The notes: generated from the sequence alone by a model not told the origin. 64,000 bases of DNA from Streptomyces sp. NBC_00258 (GCF_036182465.1 NZ_CP108081.1:10044001-10108000), one strand, 5' to 3'. Positions 38,031 to 46,824 are shown, numbered from the stretch's first letter. Translations and numbers: made by a program.

Positions 38031-38741
38031 CTAGGCCTGCCGCACCCCGACGAAGATCCCGCGGTCCGCGTAGCCGTCGGGCCGGTACTCCACCGCACAC
38101 CCCGCCGACCGGAACGCCGACTCGTACTCCTCGCGGGAGAACAGCGACAGCTCCTGCTCGTCCACGAAGTGCCGTACCGGATCGGATCCCGTGGCGACGA
38201 GATAGTGCATCTCGACGTGGCTGCGTCCGTCCCTGGTGGTCCAGCGCCCCATCCGGACGACCTTGCCGCCCTCGTTCTCGAAGCCGGCCTCCACGAGGTC
38301 GCCGCCGTTCCAGTCCTCCCGCAGGATCCAGGGTTCGACGATCAGCACACCGCCCGGACGCAGATGGTGCGCCATGTTCTTGACGGCGGTGAACAGATCG
38401 TCCGCCGACGCCAGATAGCCCACCGAGCTGTACATCGAACAGACCACGTCGAAGGTCCGGTCGAGGCCGAAGGTGCGCATGTCGTCCTGGAGCAGGGGCA
38501 CTCCGGGAAGCTTGGCGGAGGCGATGCGGATCATGGACGAGGCGAGATCCACGCCGGCCACGTCGAAGTGCCTCCGCAGATGGGCCAGATGCTCGCCCGT
38601 GCCGCAGCCGACGTCCAGCAGGCTGGATGCCTCCGGACGGTATTCGAGGGCCAGTTCGCGGATGCGGTCGGCCTCACCGGCGTAGTTCTTGTGCCGTCGG
38701 TAGATGTCGTCGTAGACGTGGGCGAAGTCCTCTTCGTACAT
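38031..38741 (-). CDS. vinG: Sugar N-methyltransferase
   Basis: 236-residue class I SAM-dependent methyltransferase. The SAM-binding loop LLDVGCGTGE is at residues 41-50, followed by GVDLASSMI and the conserved MYSSVGYL and RPGGVLIVEPW segments of DesVI/TylM1-type aminosugar N-methyltransferases. It should methylate the 4-amino group of the dTDP-sugar, the last step to dTDP-vicenisamine. ATG 38741 lies 3 nt after the vinF stop, so the two are one leftward operon. The 3' end faces vinP4 with two hairpins between. Two N-methylations (as in desosamine) cannot be excluded from sequence; vicenisamine carries one. Confidence 0.9.
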   Translation of the reverse strand: MYEEDFAHVYDDIYRRHKNYAGEADRIRELALEYRPEASSLLDVGCGTGEHLAHLRRHFDVAGVDLASSMIRIASAKLPGVPLLQDDMRTFGLDRTFDVVCSMYSSVGYLASADDLFTAVKNMAHHLRPGGVLIVEPWILREDWNGGDLVEAGFENEGGKVVRMGRWTTRDGRSHVEMHYLVATGSDPVRHFVDEQELSLFSREEYESAFRSAGCAVEYRPDGYADRGIFVGVRQA

Positions 38742-38744
38742 GGG

Positions 38745-39902
38745 TCACCTGGCCGGGGTTCGGGCGCTGACACAGCGCCGGACGATGTCGCAGACCTTGT
38801 CGATCTCCGACGGCCCGACGGCGCTGCCCGTCGGGAGGGCGAGTACCCGCTCGGCCAGTGCCTCCGCGCGCGGCAGGGGCCGCGGGGCGTGCCGGGCGGG
38901 ATCACTCCGATAGGGCTCCACCTGATGGCAGCTGGGGTGGAAGTAGCGGCGGGACAGTACGTTCTGGGCGCCGAGCGCCGTGTGCACCTCGTCGCGGTGG
39001 ATGCCGGCGGCCGCGGCGTCGATCTCGATCACCAGATACTGGTGGTTGGCACGCTCGCCCTCGGCCTGGCCCCGCACCCATACGCCCGCCAGCCCTTCGA
39101 GCCCCTTCTCGTAGCGGCGGTGGTTGAGGGTGTTGATGTCCATCAGCTCGTCCATGACCTCCAGGGAGGTCAGCCCCATCGCGGCCGCCGCCTCGTTCAT
39201 CTTGGCGTTCGTGCCGCCGGACCTGATCTCACCGCCCGCGGTGATGCCGAAGTTGCGCAACTCGCGGCAGCGTTCGGCGAACTCGGCGTCCCGGGTGACG
39301 ATGGCGCCGCCCTCGAAGCTGTTGACGAACTTCGTGGCGTGGAAGCTGAACACCTCAGCCGCACCGAAACTACCGACGGGCCGGCCCTTGTAGGTGCAGC
39401 CGATCGCGTGGGCCGCGTCGAACAGCAGCGGCAGACCGTGCCGGTCGGCGATATCGGTGAGTTCGTCCATCGCACACGGATAACCGAAGACATGGACTCC
39501 CATGATTCCGCGGGTGCGTGGACCGATCAGCGCCTCGACCTCGGACGGGTCGAGGTTTCCCGTCTTTTCGTCGGCATCACAGAAAACAGGAACAATTCCT
39601 GTCCAGTCCAGCGCCGCCGCCGTCGCCACCCAGGTGAAAGCGGGCACGATGATCTCGTCGCCGCCCCGGATTCCCGCGGCCCTGGCCGCCACCTGAAGAC
39701 CGACCGTGGCATTGCACACGGCGACACAGTGATCGACTCCTGCGATCTCGGCGAGTCTCTCCTCGAATTCACGGACCAGTGGGCCATTGGTGAGATAGAG
39801 CCGGTCGAGCGCTCCGTCCAGTCTCTCCGTCAGGCGCGCGCGACTGCCCATATTGGGGCGACCGACGTGCAGGGGCTCGCGGAACACAGGGGAATCATTC
39901 AC
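38745..39902 (-). CDS. vinF: NDP-4-keto-hexose aminotransferase
   Basis: 385-residue PLP enzyme of the DegT/DnrJ/EryC1/StrS family. The Schiff-base Lys191 lies in SFHATKFVNSFEGGA, and the cofactor-binding Asp in LLFDAAHAIG. It should transfer an amino group to C4 of the dTDP-2,6-dideoxy-4-keto sugar, ahead of VinG. The start is GTG 39902, with GAAGGA 11 nt upstream on the minus strand. It is transcribed away from vinD; the divergent region contains inverted TAGGGG boxes on this strand as well. Confidence 0.9.
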   Translation of the reverse strand: MNDSPVFREPLHVGRPNMGSRARLTERLDGALDRLYLTNGPLVREFEERLAEIAGVDHCVAVCNATVGLQVAARAAGIRGGDEIIVPAFTWVATAAALDWTGIVPVFCDADEKTGNLDPSEVEALIGPRTRGIMGVHVFGYPCAMDELTDIADRHGLPLLFDAAHAIGCTYKGRPVGSFGAAEVFSFHATKFVNSFEGGAIVTRDAEFAERCRELRNFGITAGGEIRSGGTNAKMNEAAAAMGLTSLEVMDELMDINTLNHRRYEKGLEGLAGVWVRGQAEGERANHQYLVIEIDAAAAGIHRDEVHTALGAQNVLSRRYFHPSCHQVEPYRSDPARHAPRPLPRAEALAERVLALPTGSAVGPSEIDKVCDIVRRCVSARTPAR

Positions 39903-39980
39903 CTGTTCATCGTTCCTTCAACCGGCCCCTAGCCTCAACCCCTGCGGCCGTTCACCCGCGGCGACGGCCGACCCCGCAAG

Positions 39981-40044
39981 CCCCTAACCACCCCCCTAAG
40001 GGGCCCCAGTCCTGCTGGTCTGGCCGCCTCGCCGGAGCTAGCGT
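39981..40044 (+). promoter_or_regulatory. Predicted vinD promoter with palindromic TAGGGG-type box
   Basis: AAGGGG (39998-40003), the right half of the palindrome CCCCTAAGGGG, ends 35 nt before TAGCGT (40039-40044). The same -10 hexamer and almost the same spacing occur at vinP2 and vinJ. The predicted transcript would start near 40051, about 195 nt before the vinD start. Confidence 0.55.
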
Positions 40045-40233
40045 CGGATGCAGCCTGCCGGTGAGAGTGACACAGCGCCAAGGCAGCACCAGTGAGCGCG
40101 AAGATCCAGTCGAACTCGATCGAAGTCTTCTCCGGCGAGCTCCGTGGAAATCCCCGACGAGTTCCACGGACCGCCCGACGAGTTCCGACGAGATCGATGA
40201 ACCCTCGATGAGTTCCGCATGGCCGCCGCCCAT

Positions 40234-40239
40234 AAGGAG
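40234..40239 (+). promoter_or_regulatory. Ribosome binding site deciding the vinD start
   Basis: AAGGAG, 6 nt before GTG 40246. The in-frame ATG at 40219 has no purine-rich site upstream and would place this sequence inside the gene. Confidence 0.7.
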
Positions 40240-40245
40240 ACCTCC

Positions 40246-41715
40246 GTGGCCGAGACATTGTCGACGCCCCTGCCCACCCGCTCCGGCGGCGTGCCGCTCG
40301 CGGTCCGTATCGCCAAATCGGTGAGTATCGTCGACAAGGGTGCGCTCCACAGCCTTGCCGAATTCCACGCCTGGTTCGCCGAGCGCGGCAGAAAAGTGGC
40401 CCGTGTCCACAAGATGCCCCTCGATGAGCTGGCCGGCTGGAGCACCGACCCCGACACCCAGGACATCAGGCACCACAGCGGGAAGTTCTTCAGTGTGCAG
40501 GGGCTTTCCGTCGAACTGCCGGGGGCGCCGATCCCCGCGTGGTCGCAGCCCATCATCAACCAGCCGGAGATCGGAATTCTCGGAATTCTGGTCAAGGAAT
40601 TCAACGGAGTCCTGCACTGTCTGATGCAGGCCAAGATGGAGCCGGGCAACCGCAACGGCCTTCAGCTCTCCCCGACGGTCCAGGCCACCCGGAGCAACTA
40701 CACGCGGGTGCACCAGGGCAACGCCGTGCCGTATCTGTCGTACTTCCAGGACACCTCGCAGCACAGCGTGATGACGGACGCGCTGCAGTCCGAGCAGGGC
40801 TCGTGGTTCTTCCAGAAGCGCAACCGGAACATGGTCGTGGAGACCGACGAGGACACCGCGCCGCACGAGGCGTTCATGTGGCTCACCATCGGTCAGCTGC
40901 ACCGGCTGCTCGCGATCGACGACCTGATCAACATGGACACCCGGACCGTGCTGTCCTGTCTGCCGTTCTCCGGGTCCCAGCTCGCGGAGCAACTGCCCGG
41001 ACCGGGCAGCGAACTGCGGCTGCCCATCCTGCGGTCGTGCAGCGAGGACCAGGGCAGTCTGCACAGCACCGGCGACATCCTCAGCTGGATCACCGACGCG
41101 CGGACCCGGCACGAGGTGCGCACCCGGCTCGTCCCGCTGCGCGAGGTGGGGAACTGGAAGCGCGGCCAGTACGCGATCTCCCACGACACCGGCCGGTTCT
41201 TCGACGTCATGGGCGTGCACATCGAGACCGACGGCGACCGGGAGGTGCGCGAGTGGACCCAGCCGATGATCGCGCCCGCCGGAGTCGGCATCGTGGCCTT
41301 CCTCGTCAAGCGGATCGAGGGTGTCCTGCACGTCCTGGCGCATGCCCGCGTCGAGCCCGGCTATCTGGACGTCGTGGAGCTCTCGCCCACCGTCATGTGC
41401 ACCCCGACTAACTACGAGGGCCTGCCCCCGGCGGCCCGGCCGGCCTTCCTGAACCACGTGCTGTCCGCCCGCCCCGAGCAGGTGCTCTTCGAGACGATCC
41501 TGTCCGAGGAGGGCGGCCGCTTCTACCACGCCCAGAACCGCTATCTCGTGGTCGAGTCCGACATCGAGGTCACCCCCGAACTGGCCCCGGACTTCCGCTG
41601 GATGGCGCTCCACCAGATGGTCGGCCTGCTCCGGCACAGCCACTACGTCAACGTCCAGGCCCGCAGCCTCATCGCCTGTCTGCACAGTCTCTCCGGCGCA
41701 CCGCGGGACCTCTGA
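40246..41715 (+). CDS. vinD: NDP-hexose 2,3-dehydratase
   Basis: 489-residue member of the TylX3/EryBVI-type dehydratase family, which removes the C2 hydroxyl of dTDP-4-keto-6-deoxyglucose to give a 2-deoxy-3,4-diketo sugar. The family's internal duplication is plain: WSQPIINQPEIGILGILVKE in the first half matches WTQPMIAPAGVGIVAFLVKR in the second, and each is followed by a (Q/E)LSPTV motif. VinE should reduce the unstable product at C3. The start is GTG 40246 by its ribosome site; ATG 40219 would add 9 residues. 79 bp separate it from vinE, with no promoter seen between. Confidence 0.92.
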   Translation: MAETLSTPLPTRSGGVPLAVRIAKSVSIVDKGALHSLAEFHAWFAERGRKVARVHKMPLDELAGWSTDPDTQDIRHHSGKFFSVQGLSVELPGAPIPAWSQPIINQPEIGILGILVKEFNGVLHCLMQAKMEPGNRNGLQLSPTVQATRSNYTRVHQGNAVPYLSYFQDTSQHSVMTDALQSEQGSWFFQKRNRNMVVETDEDTAPHEAFMWLTIGQLHRLLAIDDLINMDTRTVLSCLPFSGSQLAEQLPGPGSELRLPILRSCSEDQGSLHSTGDILSWITDARTRHEVRTRLVPLREVGNWKRGQYAISHDTGRFFDVMGVHIETDGDREVREWTQPMIAPAGVGIVAFLVKRIEGVLHVLAHARVEPGYLDVVELSPTVMCTPTNYEGLPPAARPAFLNHVLSARPEQVLFETILSEEGGRFYHAQNRYLVVESDIEVTPELAPDFRWMALHQMVGLLRHSHYVNVQARSLIACLHSLSGAPRDL

Positions 41716-41794
41716 CCCGCCGTGATCTCCGCCGTGGCGCCTCCCCGCCGCACCACCTCCCTCCTCCCTCTCCCTGGTCCCTGAAAGGGTGACG

Positions 41795-42781
41795 ATGCTC
41801 TACCGGAAGCTCGGACGTACGGCACTGAACGTGAGCCCGCTGTGCCTGGGCACGCTCAACCTCGGCGTCCGCACCACGCGCGACGAGGCGTTCGCCCTCA
41901 TGGACGAGGCTCTGGAGCAGGGCATCAACTTCTTCGACACCGCCAACCAGTACGGCTGGCAGGTCCACAAGGGGCTGACCGAGGAGATCATCGGCGAGTG
42001 GTTCGCGCAGGGCGGCGGGCGGCGCGAGCGCGTGGTCCTCGGCACCAAGGTCTGCAACCCGATGAGCGACCTGCCCAACGACCGGGGGCTGTCGGCGCGT
42101 CACATCATCGCCTCCTGCGAGGACTCGCTGCGGCGGCTGCGTACCGACTGGATCGACGTCTACCAGATGCACAACGTCGACCCGTCGACCTCCTGGGAGG
42201 AGGTGTGGCAGGCCATGGAGACCCTCGTGCACCAGGGCAAGATCCGCTACGTCGGATCGTCCAACTTCGCCGGCTGGCACCTCGCCGACGCCCAGGCCGC
42301 GGCGGCCCGCCGCAACTTCCTCGGCATCGTCTCCGAGCAGTGCGTCTACAACCTCGCGACCCGTTTCGTGGAGACCGAGGTCGTGCCCGCCGCCCAGGCC
42401 CACGGCATCGGAGTCCTCGCCTGGTCGCCGCTGCACGGCGGACTGCTCGGGGGCGCCCTGCGCAAACTGGACGACGGGACGGCGGTGAAGACCGCGCAGG
42501 GCCGCGCCGCCCTCGCCCTGGAGACCCGGCGCGACGCCATCTCGCACTACGAGAAGCTGTGCGCGGAGATCGTCCTCGACCCGGCCCAGGTCGCGCTGGC
42601 CTGGCTGCTGTCCCGCCCCGGGCTCACGGCGGCGGTCATCGGCCCGCGCACCACCGCCCACCTGGCCGGTGCGCTGGACACCCTGGACCTGCGGCTTCCC
42701 GATGAAGTCCTCGACCGGCTCGACGAGTTGTTCCCGCCGATCGGCAACGGCCGCCCGGCACCCGCGGCCTGGCTCGACTGA
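41795..42781 (+). CDS. vinE: NDP-hexose 3-ketoreductase (aldo-keto reductase)
   Basis: 328-residue aldo-keto reductase. Catalytic-site residues of the family can be seen: Asp and Tyr in NFFDTANQYGW, Lys in GTKVCNP and His in YQMHNVDP; the NADPH-binding C-terminal part has GPRTTAHLAGAL. In the sugar pathway it should reduce the 3-keto group left by VinD, setting the C3 hydroxyl of a 2,6-dideoxy-4-keto sugar. I start it at ATG 41795 because AAAGGG (41784-41789) would overlap the alternative GTG 41789. It is followed by a 213-bp gap before vinH. Confidence 0.9.
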   Translation: MLYRKLGRTALNVSPLCLGTLNLGVRTTRDEAFALMDEALEQGINFFDTANQYGWQVHKGLTEEIIGEWFAQGGGRRERVVLGTKVCNPMSDLPNDRGLSARHIIASCEDSLRRLRTDWIDVYQMHNVDPSTSWEEVWQAMETLVHQGKIRYVGSSNFAGWHLADAQAAAARRNFLGIVSEQCVYNLATRFVETEVVPAAQAHGIGVLAWSPLHGGLLGGALRKLDDGTAVKTAQGRAALALETRRDAISHYEKLCAEIVLDPAQVALAWLLSRPGLTAAVIGPRTTAHLAGALDTLDLRLPDEVLDRLDELFPPIGNGRPAPAAWLD

Positions 42782-42994
42782 CTCACGACGGCACCGGTCG
42801 CCCCGCCCGGCAGTGGGCAGCGGCCGTCTCCGGGGCCGCCCGCCGGCGGCCGGTCCCGACCGCCCCCGAACCGCGATCACCCGCACCCTTGCCCGCCCCC
42901 GCCGCGAGCCGTCCCGCACCGCCGCGGACCGGCCACGACGCCCACCGCAGTGCCCCCCACCCTCCCGTCCCCCTTCACACGGAGCACGCCCCAC
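42782..42994. other. vinE-vinH gap
   Basis: 213 bp, very GC-rich, no gene and no TAGGGG box. The only structure seen is a short hairpin, GGCCGCC (42834-42840) / GGCGGCC (42845-42851) with a 4-nt loop, which may weaken read-through from vinE. Confidence 0.5.
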
Positions 42995-43501
42995 ATGTAT
43001 CCCTCACACGTCCGCCAGATGTCCACCGCCGCTCCCACCCACCGGCCGCGGGACCCCCTGCCGCACCTCCCGAGCGGTGGCGCACGGCCCGTGCTGATCA
43101 GCAGCGTCGCGTCCGACTCGCACACCTGGAACCTGGTCTTCCTGCAGCTTCTGATCGAGGAGCTGGGCCACGAGGTCGTCAACCTCGGGCCGTGCGTGCC
43201 CGACGACCTGCTCGTCGCGGAGTGCCGCGACCGGCGCCCCGGGCTCGTCGTCATCAGTACCGTCAACGGCCACGGCTATCAGGACGGGATGCGCGTCATC
43301 CGCGAACTGCGCGCCTGCGAGGAACTCGACGGCATCCCCGTCGTCATCGGCGGCAAGCTCGGCGTCGCCGGATCGGGCCAGTCGCAGCAGGCGGCGGAAC
43401 TGGCCTGGGCAGGCTTCGACGCGGTGTTCCCCGACGACGCGGAGGCGGTGTCCTCCTTCGCGCACTACATAAAGGCGCTTCCTCAACGGGTCGCGTCTTG
43501 A
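42995..43501 (+). CDS. vinH: Glutamate mutase, B12-binding S subunit
   Basis: 168-residue cobalamin-binding protein of the glutamate mutase sigma-subunit type. With the E subunit next door it should isomerise L-glutamate to (2S,3S)-3-methylaspartate, the source of the starter unit. The motif normally DxHxxG reads DSHTWN at residues 41-46: the cobalt-ligating His43 is kept but Gly is replaced by Asn. Later family features are VVISTVNGHGYQDG and VVIGGKLGVAG. ATG 42995 has GGAG 10 nt upstream; GTG 42950 and ATG 43019 are alternatives. The stop overlaps the vinI TTG start. Which of the pair is called vinH in the literature I infer from gene order. Confidence 0.85.
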   Translation: MYPSHVRQMSTAAPTHRPRDPLPHLPSGGARPVLISSVASDSHTWNLVFLQLLIEELGHEVVNLGPCVPDDLLVAECRDRRPGLVVISTVNGHGYQDGMRVIRELRACEELDGIPVVIGGKLGVAGSGQSQQAAELAWAGFDAVFPDDAEAVSSFAHYIKALPQRVAS

Positions 43502-44826
43502 CGGGATTCGGCGCCTTCGTACGTTCCGCCCACGAGCGGGGCGAACTGGTCGTGCAGCCCCGTATGGGCATGGGCGCCCCCGACGCGATGCGCGCGGGAC
43601 TGGCCGCCACCCGGGCGGCGGACGCCACCACGGTAGGCACGCTCACCCTGGACAGTTATACGCGCGTAGGCGACCTCGACGCCGCCGCGAAGGCGCTGCA
43701 GTCCGGCATCGCCCTCAACGGCTATCCCATCGTCACCCACGAGGAGTCGACGACGCGTCAGGTCCTGGCCGGGATCGTCGGTGACGACTTCCCCGTCCAG
43801 GTACGCCACGGATCGGCGACGCCCCTGCACATCTTCGGCGCGCTGACCCGGGTGGGCCTGGACGCCACCGAGGGCGGGCCGGTCTCCTACTGCCTGCCGT
43901 ACGGGCGCATCCCGCTCGACCAGTCGGTGAGCAACTGGGCCCGCTGCTGCGACCAGTTCGCCGGGCTGCGGGAACTGGGACGCGAACCACACCTCGAGAC
44001 CTTCGGCGGCTGCATGCTCGGGCAGCTGTGCCCGCCCAGCCAGCTCGTCGCGATCAGCGTGCTCGAGGCGCTCTTCTTCCGGCAGCACGGCATCCGCAGC
44101 ATCTCCCTCAGCTACGCCCAGCAGACCCACCCCGAACAGGACCGGGAAGCGGTACGTGCCCTGCGCCGCCTGCACACCGAGCTGCTGCCCGACGCCGACT
44201 GCCACATCGTCATCTACGCGTACATGGGCGTGTACCCGACCACTCCGGAGGGCGCCCACGCGCTGCTCGGGCGTGCCGCCGAACTGGCCGTCGCCACCGG
44301 GGCCGAGCGGCTGATCGTCAAGACGGCGGCCGAGGCGCACCACATCCCCACCGTCGCCGACAACGTGGCCGCCCTCGAACACGCGGCCGCCGTCGCCCGG
44401 GTGGCGCCCCGCCCGGCCGCCGAACTACTCGCGGCCGGCGCGCTGCCCACCGACCCCGAGGACCACTTCGCCGACTCCGTCACGCACGCGGAGGCCCGTG
44501 CCCTCGTCGAGGCGGTCATGAACTGCGGGCCGGACGTCGGCAGCGCCCTGTTCCGTGCCTTCAAGCGGGGATACCTCGACATTCCCTATTGCCTCCATCC
44601 CGACAACATGGGGCGCAGCCGGAGTTACATAGACGACACCGGTCGCCTGCAGTGGGCGGACACCGGAATGCTGCCGCTGGGAAACACCGTGAAAACGGGC
44701 GCCGTTCGCGCGGTTTCCTCCTCCGAACTTCTCACCGCACTTTCCTACGTACAGCGGACGTACGACGCCCTCGCATTTCCCGAATCCGCAGGCCCGGCCC
44801 CGCTGTCCGGGCCTAGGGGTGCCTAG
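43498..44826 (+). CDS. vinI: Glutamate mutase, catalytic E subunit
   Basis: 442-residue TIM-barrel catalytic subunit of adenosylcobalamin-dependent glutamate mutase. Family segments seen are ELVVQPRMGMG near the N-terminus, EGGPVSYCLPYGR, GGCMLGQLCPPSQL and NTVKTGAVRA near the C-terminus. It starts at TTG 43498, overlapping the vinH stop (TTGA). No ATG or GTG occurs in frame just upstream, and conserved sequence begins at once, so coupled translation from vinH is likely. It ends just before the boxed vinJ promoter; the first TAGGGG box (44814-44819) lies inside its last codons. Confidence 0.88.
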   Translation: MTGFGAFVRSAHERGELVVQPRMGMGAPDAMRAGLAATRAADATTVGTLTLDSYTRVGDLDAAAKALQSGIALNGYPIVTHEESTTRQVLAGIVGDDFPVQVRHGSATPLHIFGALTRVGLDATEGGPVSYCLPYGRIPLDQSVSNWARCCDQFAGLRELGREPHLETFGGCMLGQLCPPSQLVAISVLEALFFRQHGIRSISLSYAQQTHPEQDREAVRALRRLHTELLPDADCHIVIYAYMGVYPTTPEGAHALLGRAAELAVATGAERLIVKTAAEAHHIPTVADNVAALEHAAAVARVAPRPAAELLAAGALPTDPEDHFADSVTHAEARALVEAVMNCGPDVGSALFRAFKRGYLDIPYCLHPDNMGRSRSYIDDTGRLQWADTGMLPLGNTVKTGAVRAVSSSELLTALSYVQRTYDALAFPESAGPAPLSGPRGA

Positions 44827-44869
44827 GGGCCGGATAGGGGTCTGCTCCGCTGTGCCGCTCATCTAGCGT
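44814..44869 (+). promoter_or_regulatory. Predicted vinJ promoter with three phased TAGGGG boxes
   Basis: TAGGGG at 44814-44819, 44824-44829 and 44835-44840, repeated at 10 and 11 bp, all on one face of the helix. TAGCGT (44864-44869) follows 23, 34 and 44 nt after the three boxes. The predicted start near 44876 gives a leader of about 25 nt to the vinJ ATG. Confidence 0.68.
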
Positions 44870-44900
44870 GACCGACGAGTCGAACTGTGAGGTGGTGTGA

Positions 44901-45800
44901 ATGTCCAAACCCCCGAGTGCCAAGGGGACCGTGCCATTCGGTCAGTACCGGACCTGGTATCGCGTGACGGGTGACCTGCATTCAGGCAAACCACCGGTGG
45001 TGCTGCTCCACGGCGGTCCCGGCAGCACGCACGACTACCTGCTGGCCATGACGTCCCTCACCGACGCCGGCTGGCCCGTCGTCCACTACGACCAGATCGG
45101 CAACGGCGGCTCCACCCATCTGCCCGACCGCGGCGCGGACTTCTGGACCGTCAAGCTGTTCGAGGACGAGTTGGACAACCTCCTCGACAAGCTCGGCATC
45201 GCCGACGACTACATCCTCTACGGCCAGTCCTGGGGCGGCATGCTCGGCTCGGTGCACGCCGCCCGCCGACCCGCCGGACTGCGCGGTCTGGTCGTCGCCA
45301 ACGCGCCCGCCTCCATGAAGATCTGGCTCCAGGAGATGAAGCGCCTGCGCGAACTGCTCCCGGCCGACGTCCAGAAGGTGCTGGTCGAGCACGAAGAGGC
45401 GGGCACCACCGACAGCGAGCCGTACTTCCACGCCATGCGCGCCTTCTACGACCGGCACGTCTGCCGGATCGTGCCATGGCCGCGGGACTTCGGCGCCACC
45501 TTCATGGAGATCTACAACGACCCCACCGTCTACTTCACGATGAACGGCCCCAACGAGTTCCACGTGATCGGGACACTGCGCGACTGGTCCGTGGAGTTCT
45601 GCCTGCCCGACATCGCCGTGCCCACGCTCGTCCTGACCGGCCGGCACGACGAGGCGACCCAGGCCACCGTGCAGCCGTTCCTCGACCTCGTGCCGGACGT
45701 GCGGCAGGAGGTGCTGGAGAACTCCAGCCACGTACCGCACCTGGAGGAGCCAGAGCGGTTCCAGCAGGTCATGCTCTCCTATCTCGAAAGTCTGGTGTGA
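44901..45800 (+). CDS. vinJ: Proline-iminopeptidase-type amidohydrolase (removes starter cap)
   Basis: 299-residue alpha/beta hydrolase of the proline iminopeptidase family. The oxyanion segment HGGPGSTHDY is near residue 37, nucleophile Ser110 in GQSWGG, Asp250 in TGRHDE and His277 in SSHVPH. In vicenistatin biosynthesis VinJ cuts the terminal aminoacyl group (alanyl) from the finished polyketide chain, freeing the amine for lactam formation. There is no signal peptide, so it should act in the cytoplasm on ACP-bound or free chains. It is first in the vinJKLM operon, with 7 bp before vinK. Confidence 0.9.
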   Translation: MSKPPSAKGTVPFGQYRTWYRVTGDLHSGKPPVVLLHGGPGSTHDYLLAMTSLTDAGWPVVHYDQIGNGGSTHLPDRGADFWTVKLFEDELDNLLDKLGIADDYILYGQSWGGMLGSVHAARRPAGLRGLVVANAPASMKIWLQEMKRLRELLPADVQKVLVEHEEAGTTDSEPYFHAMRAFYDRHVCRIVPWPRDFGATFMEIYNDPTVYFTMNGPNEFHVIGTLRDWSVEFCLPDIAVPTLVLTGRHDEATQATVQPFLDLVPDVRQEVLENSSHVPHLEEPERFQQVMLSYLESLV

Positions 45801-45807
45801 GACCACC

Positions 45808-46776
45808 ATGGACACGACACAGCATGAACCGGGCGCGGACGGCGGCGCGACGGCCATGGTCTTCCCCGGGATGGGGCCCGCGTCGTTCGCCGAGGTGGGC
45901 AGGTTCCTGGTGACCAACCGACAGGTCCGCGAACTGCTTGCGGAGGCGGACGACACACTCGGCTACTCGCTCGTGGACCGCTTCCGCGAAACCGAGGGCG
46001 ACTACTCCGAGTACGCCCAGATCGCCTTCCTGGTGAACTGCGTGGCCCTCGCCCGCTGGGCCGAGCAGAGCCTCGGCGTCAGCCCCCGGATCTGCACCGG
46101 GGCCAGCTTCGGCGAGAAGTCCGTCGCCGCCTACAGCGGCGCGCTCGCCTTCGCCGACGCGGTGCGCATGACGGCCGGGCTCGCCCGCTGCATGGACGAG
46201 TACTTCCGCACCGAGCACACCGGTGTCGTGACCCACTCGTTCGTCCGCGCGCCCCGGGAGCGGCTCGACGAGATCCTCGCCGAACTCGACGAGCGCGGCG
46301 AATGGCACGAGATCTCCTGCCACATCGACCACGACTTCTTCATGCTCACCCTCCACGAGCGCAACAGCGCCTGGCTGGAGGGCCGCCTACGGTCGGCCGG
46401 CGCCATGCCGCTCTACGCCATGCGGCCGCCCATGCACGCCGCCGCCTTCGGCGGCCTGCGCCGCAAGGCGGAGGAGGAGGTCGTCGGCGGCCTCACCTTC
46501 CACGACCCGGCACTCCCCGTCGTCGCCGACCAGGACGGGGCGCTGCTGACCACCGGCGAAGAGGTGCGCACGATGCTCCTGGAGAGCTTCGTACGCCCCC
46601 TGCGCTGGCCCGACGTCATCGCCTCCCTCCAGGGCCAGGGCGTCACCCGCGTCTGCGTCGCGGGACCCGACAGCCTCTTCGGACGCGTCGGGACCACGAC
46701 CCGTGCCTTCGAGGTCGTCGCCGCGACACCGCGCCTCGCCCTCCAGCCCCGCCCGCGCAGCACTACCGCCGCGTAG
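45808..46776 (+). CDS. vinK: Stand-alone acyltransferase, dipeptidyl transfer between ACPs
   Basis: 322-residue malonyl-CoA:ACP-transacylase fold protein. FPGMGPAS stands in for the usual GQGSQ loop; the nucleophile is Ser100 in GASFGEKS and the general base His210 in RPPMHAA. These motifs differ from both malonyl (HAFH) and methylmalonyl (YASH) extender ATs in the window, fitting a non-extender substrate. In the described pathway VinK moves the dipeptidyl (aminoacyl-3-aminoisobutyryl) group from VinL to the loading ACP of VinP1, which would explain why VinP1 has no loading AT. It lies 7 bp after vinJ and 48 bp before vinL. Confidence 0.9.
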   Translation: MDTTQHEPGADGGATAMVFPGMGPASFAEVGRFLVTNRQVRELLAEADDTLGYSLVDRFRETEGDYSEYAQIAFLVNCVALARWAEQSLGVSPRICTGASFGEKSVAAYSGALAFADAVRMTAGLARCMDEYFRTEHTGVVTHSFVRAPRERLDEILAELDERGEWHEISCHIDHDFFMLTLHERNSAWLEGRLRSAGAMPLYAMRPPMHAAAFGGLRRKAEEEVVGGLTFHDPALPVVADQDGALLTTGEEVRTMLLESFVRPLRWPDVIASLQGQGVTRVCVAGPDSLFGRVGTTTRAFEVVAATPRLALQPRPRSTTAA

Positions 46777-46824
46777 GCACCCCAAGACCGCGTGCCCCGT
46801 CGACCGGGGCCGAAAGGAGCTCCC

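Larger units (their letters stand above)
39903..40245. other. Divergent promoter region vinF / vinD
   Basis: 343 bp with no gene. Minus-strand TTAGGGG boxes occur at 39981-39987 and 39993-39999, with a further TAGGGG at 39926-39931. CCCCTAAGGGG (39993-40003) is a perfect palindrome around a central A and could serve both directions. The vinD leader (40051-40245) has the inverted repeat TCCGTGGAA (40141-40149) / TTCCACGGA (40162-40170) and repeats of GACGAGTTCC. Confidence 0.6.

Noticed and set aside
39926..39935. TAGCCT on the plus strand at 39930-39935 as another -10
   Set aside because: No TAGGGG box lies at 23-25, 34-35 or 44 nt upstream and no plus-strand gene begins nearby; the real vinD -10 candidate is at 40039.
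42889..43497. N-terminal extension of vinI
   Set aside because: It overlaps vinH almost entirely and is low-complexity; conserved E-subunit sequence begins at TTG 43498.
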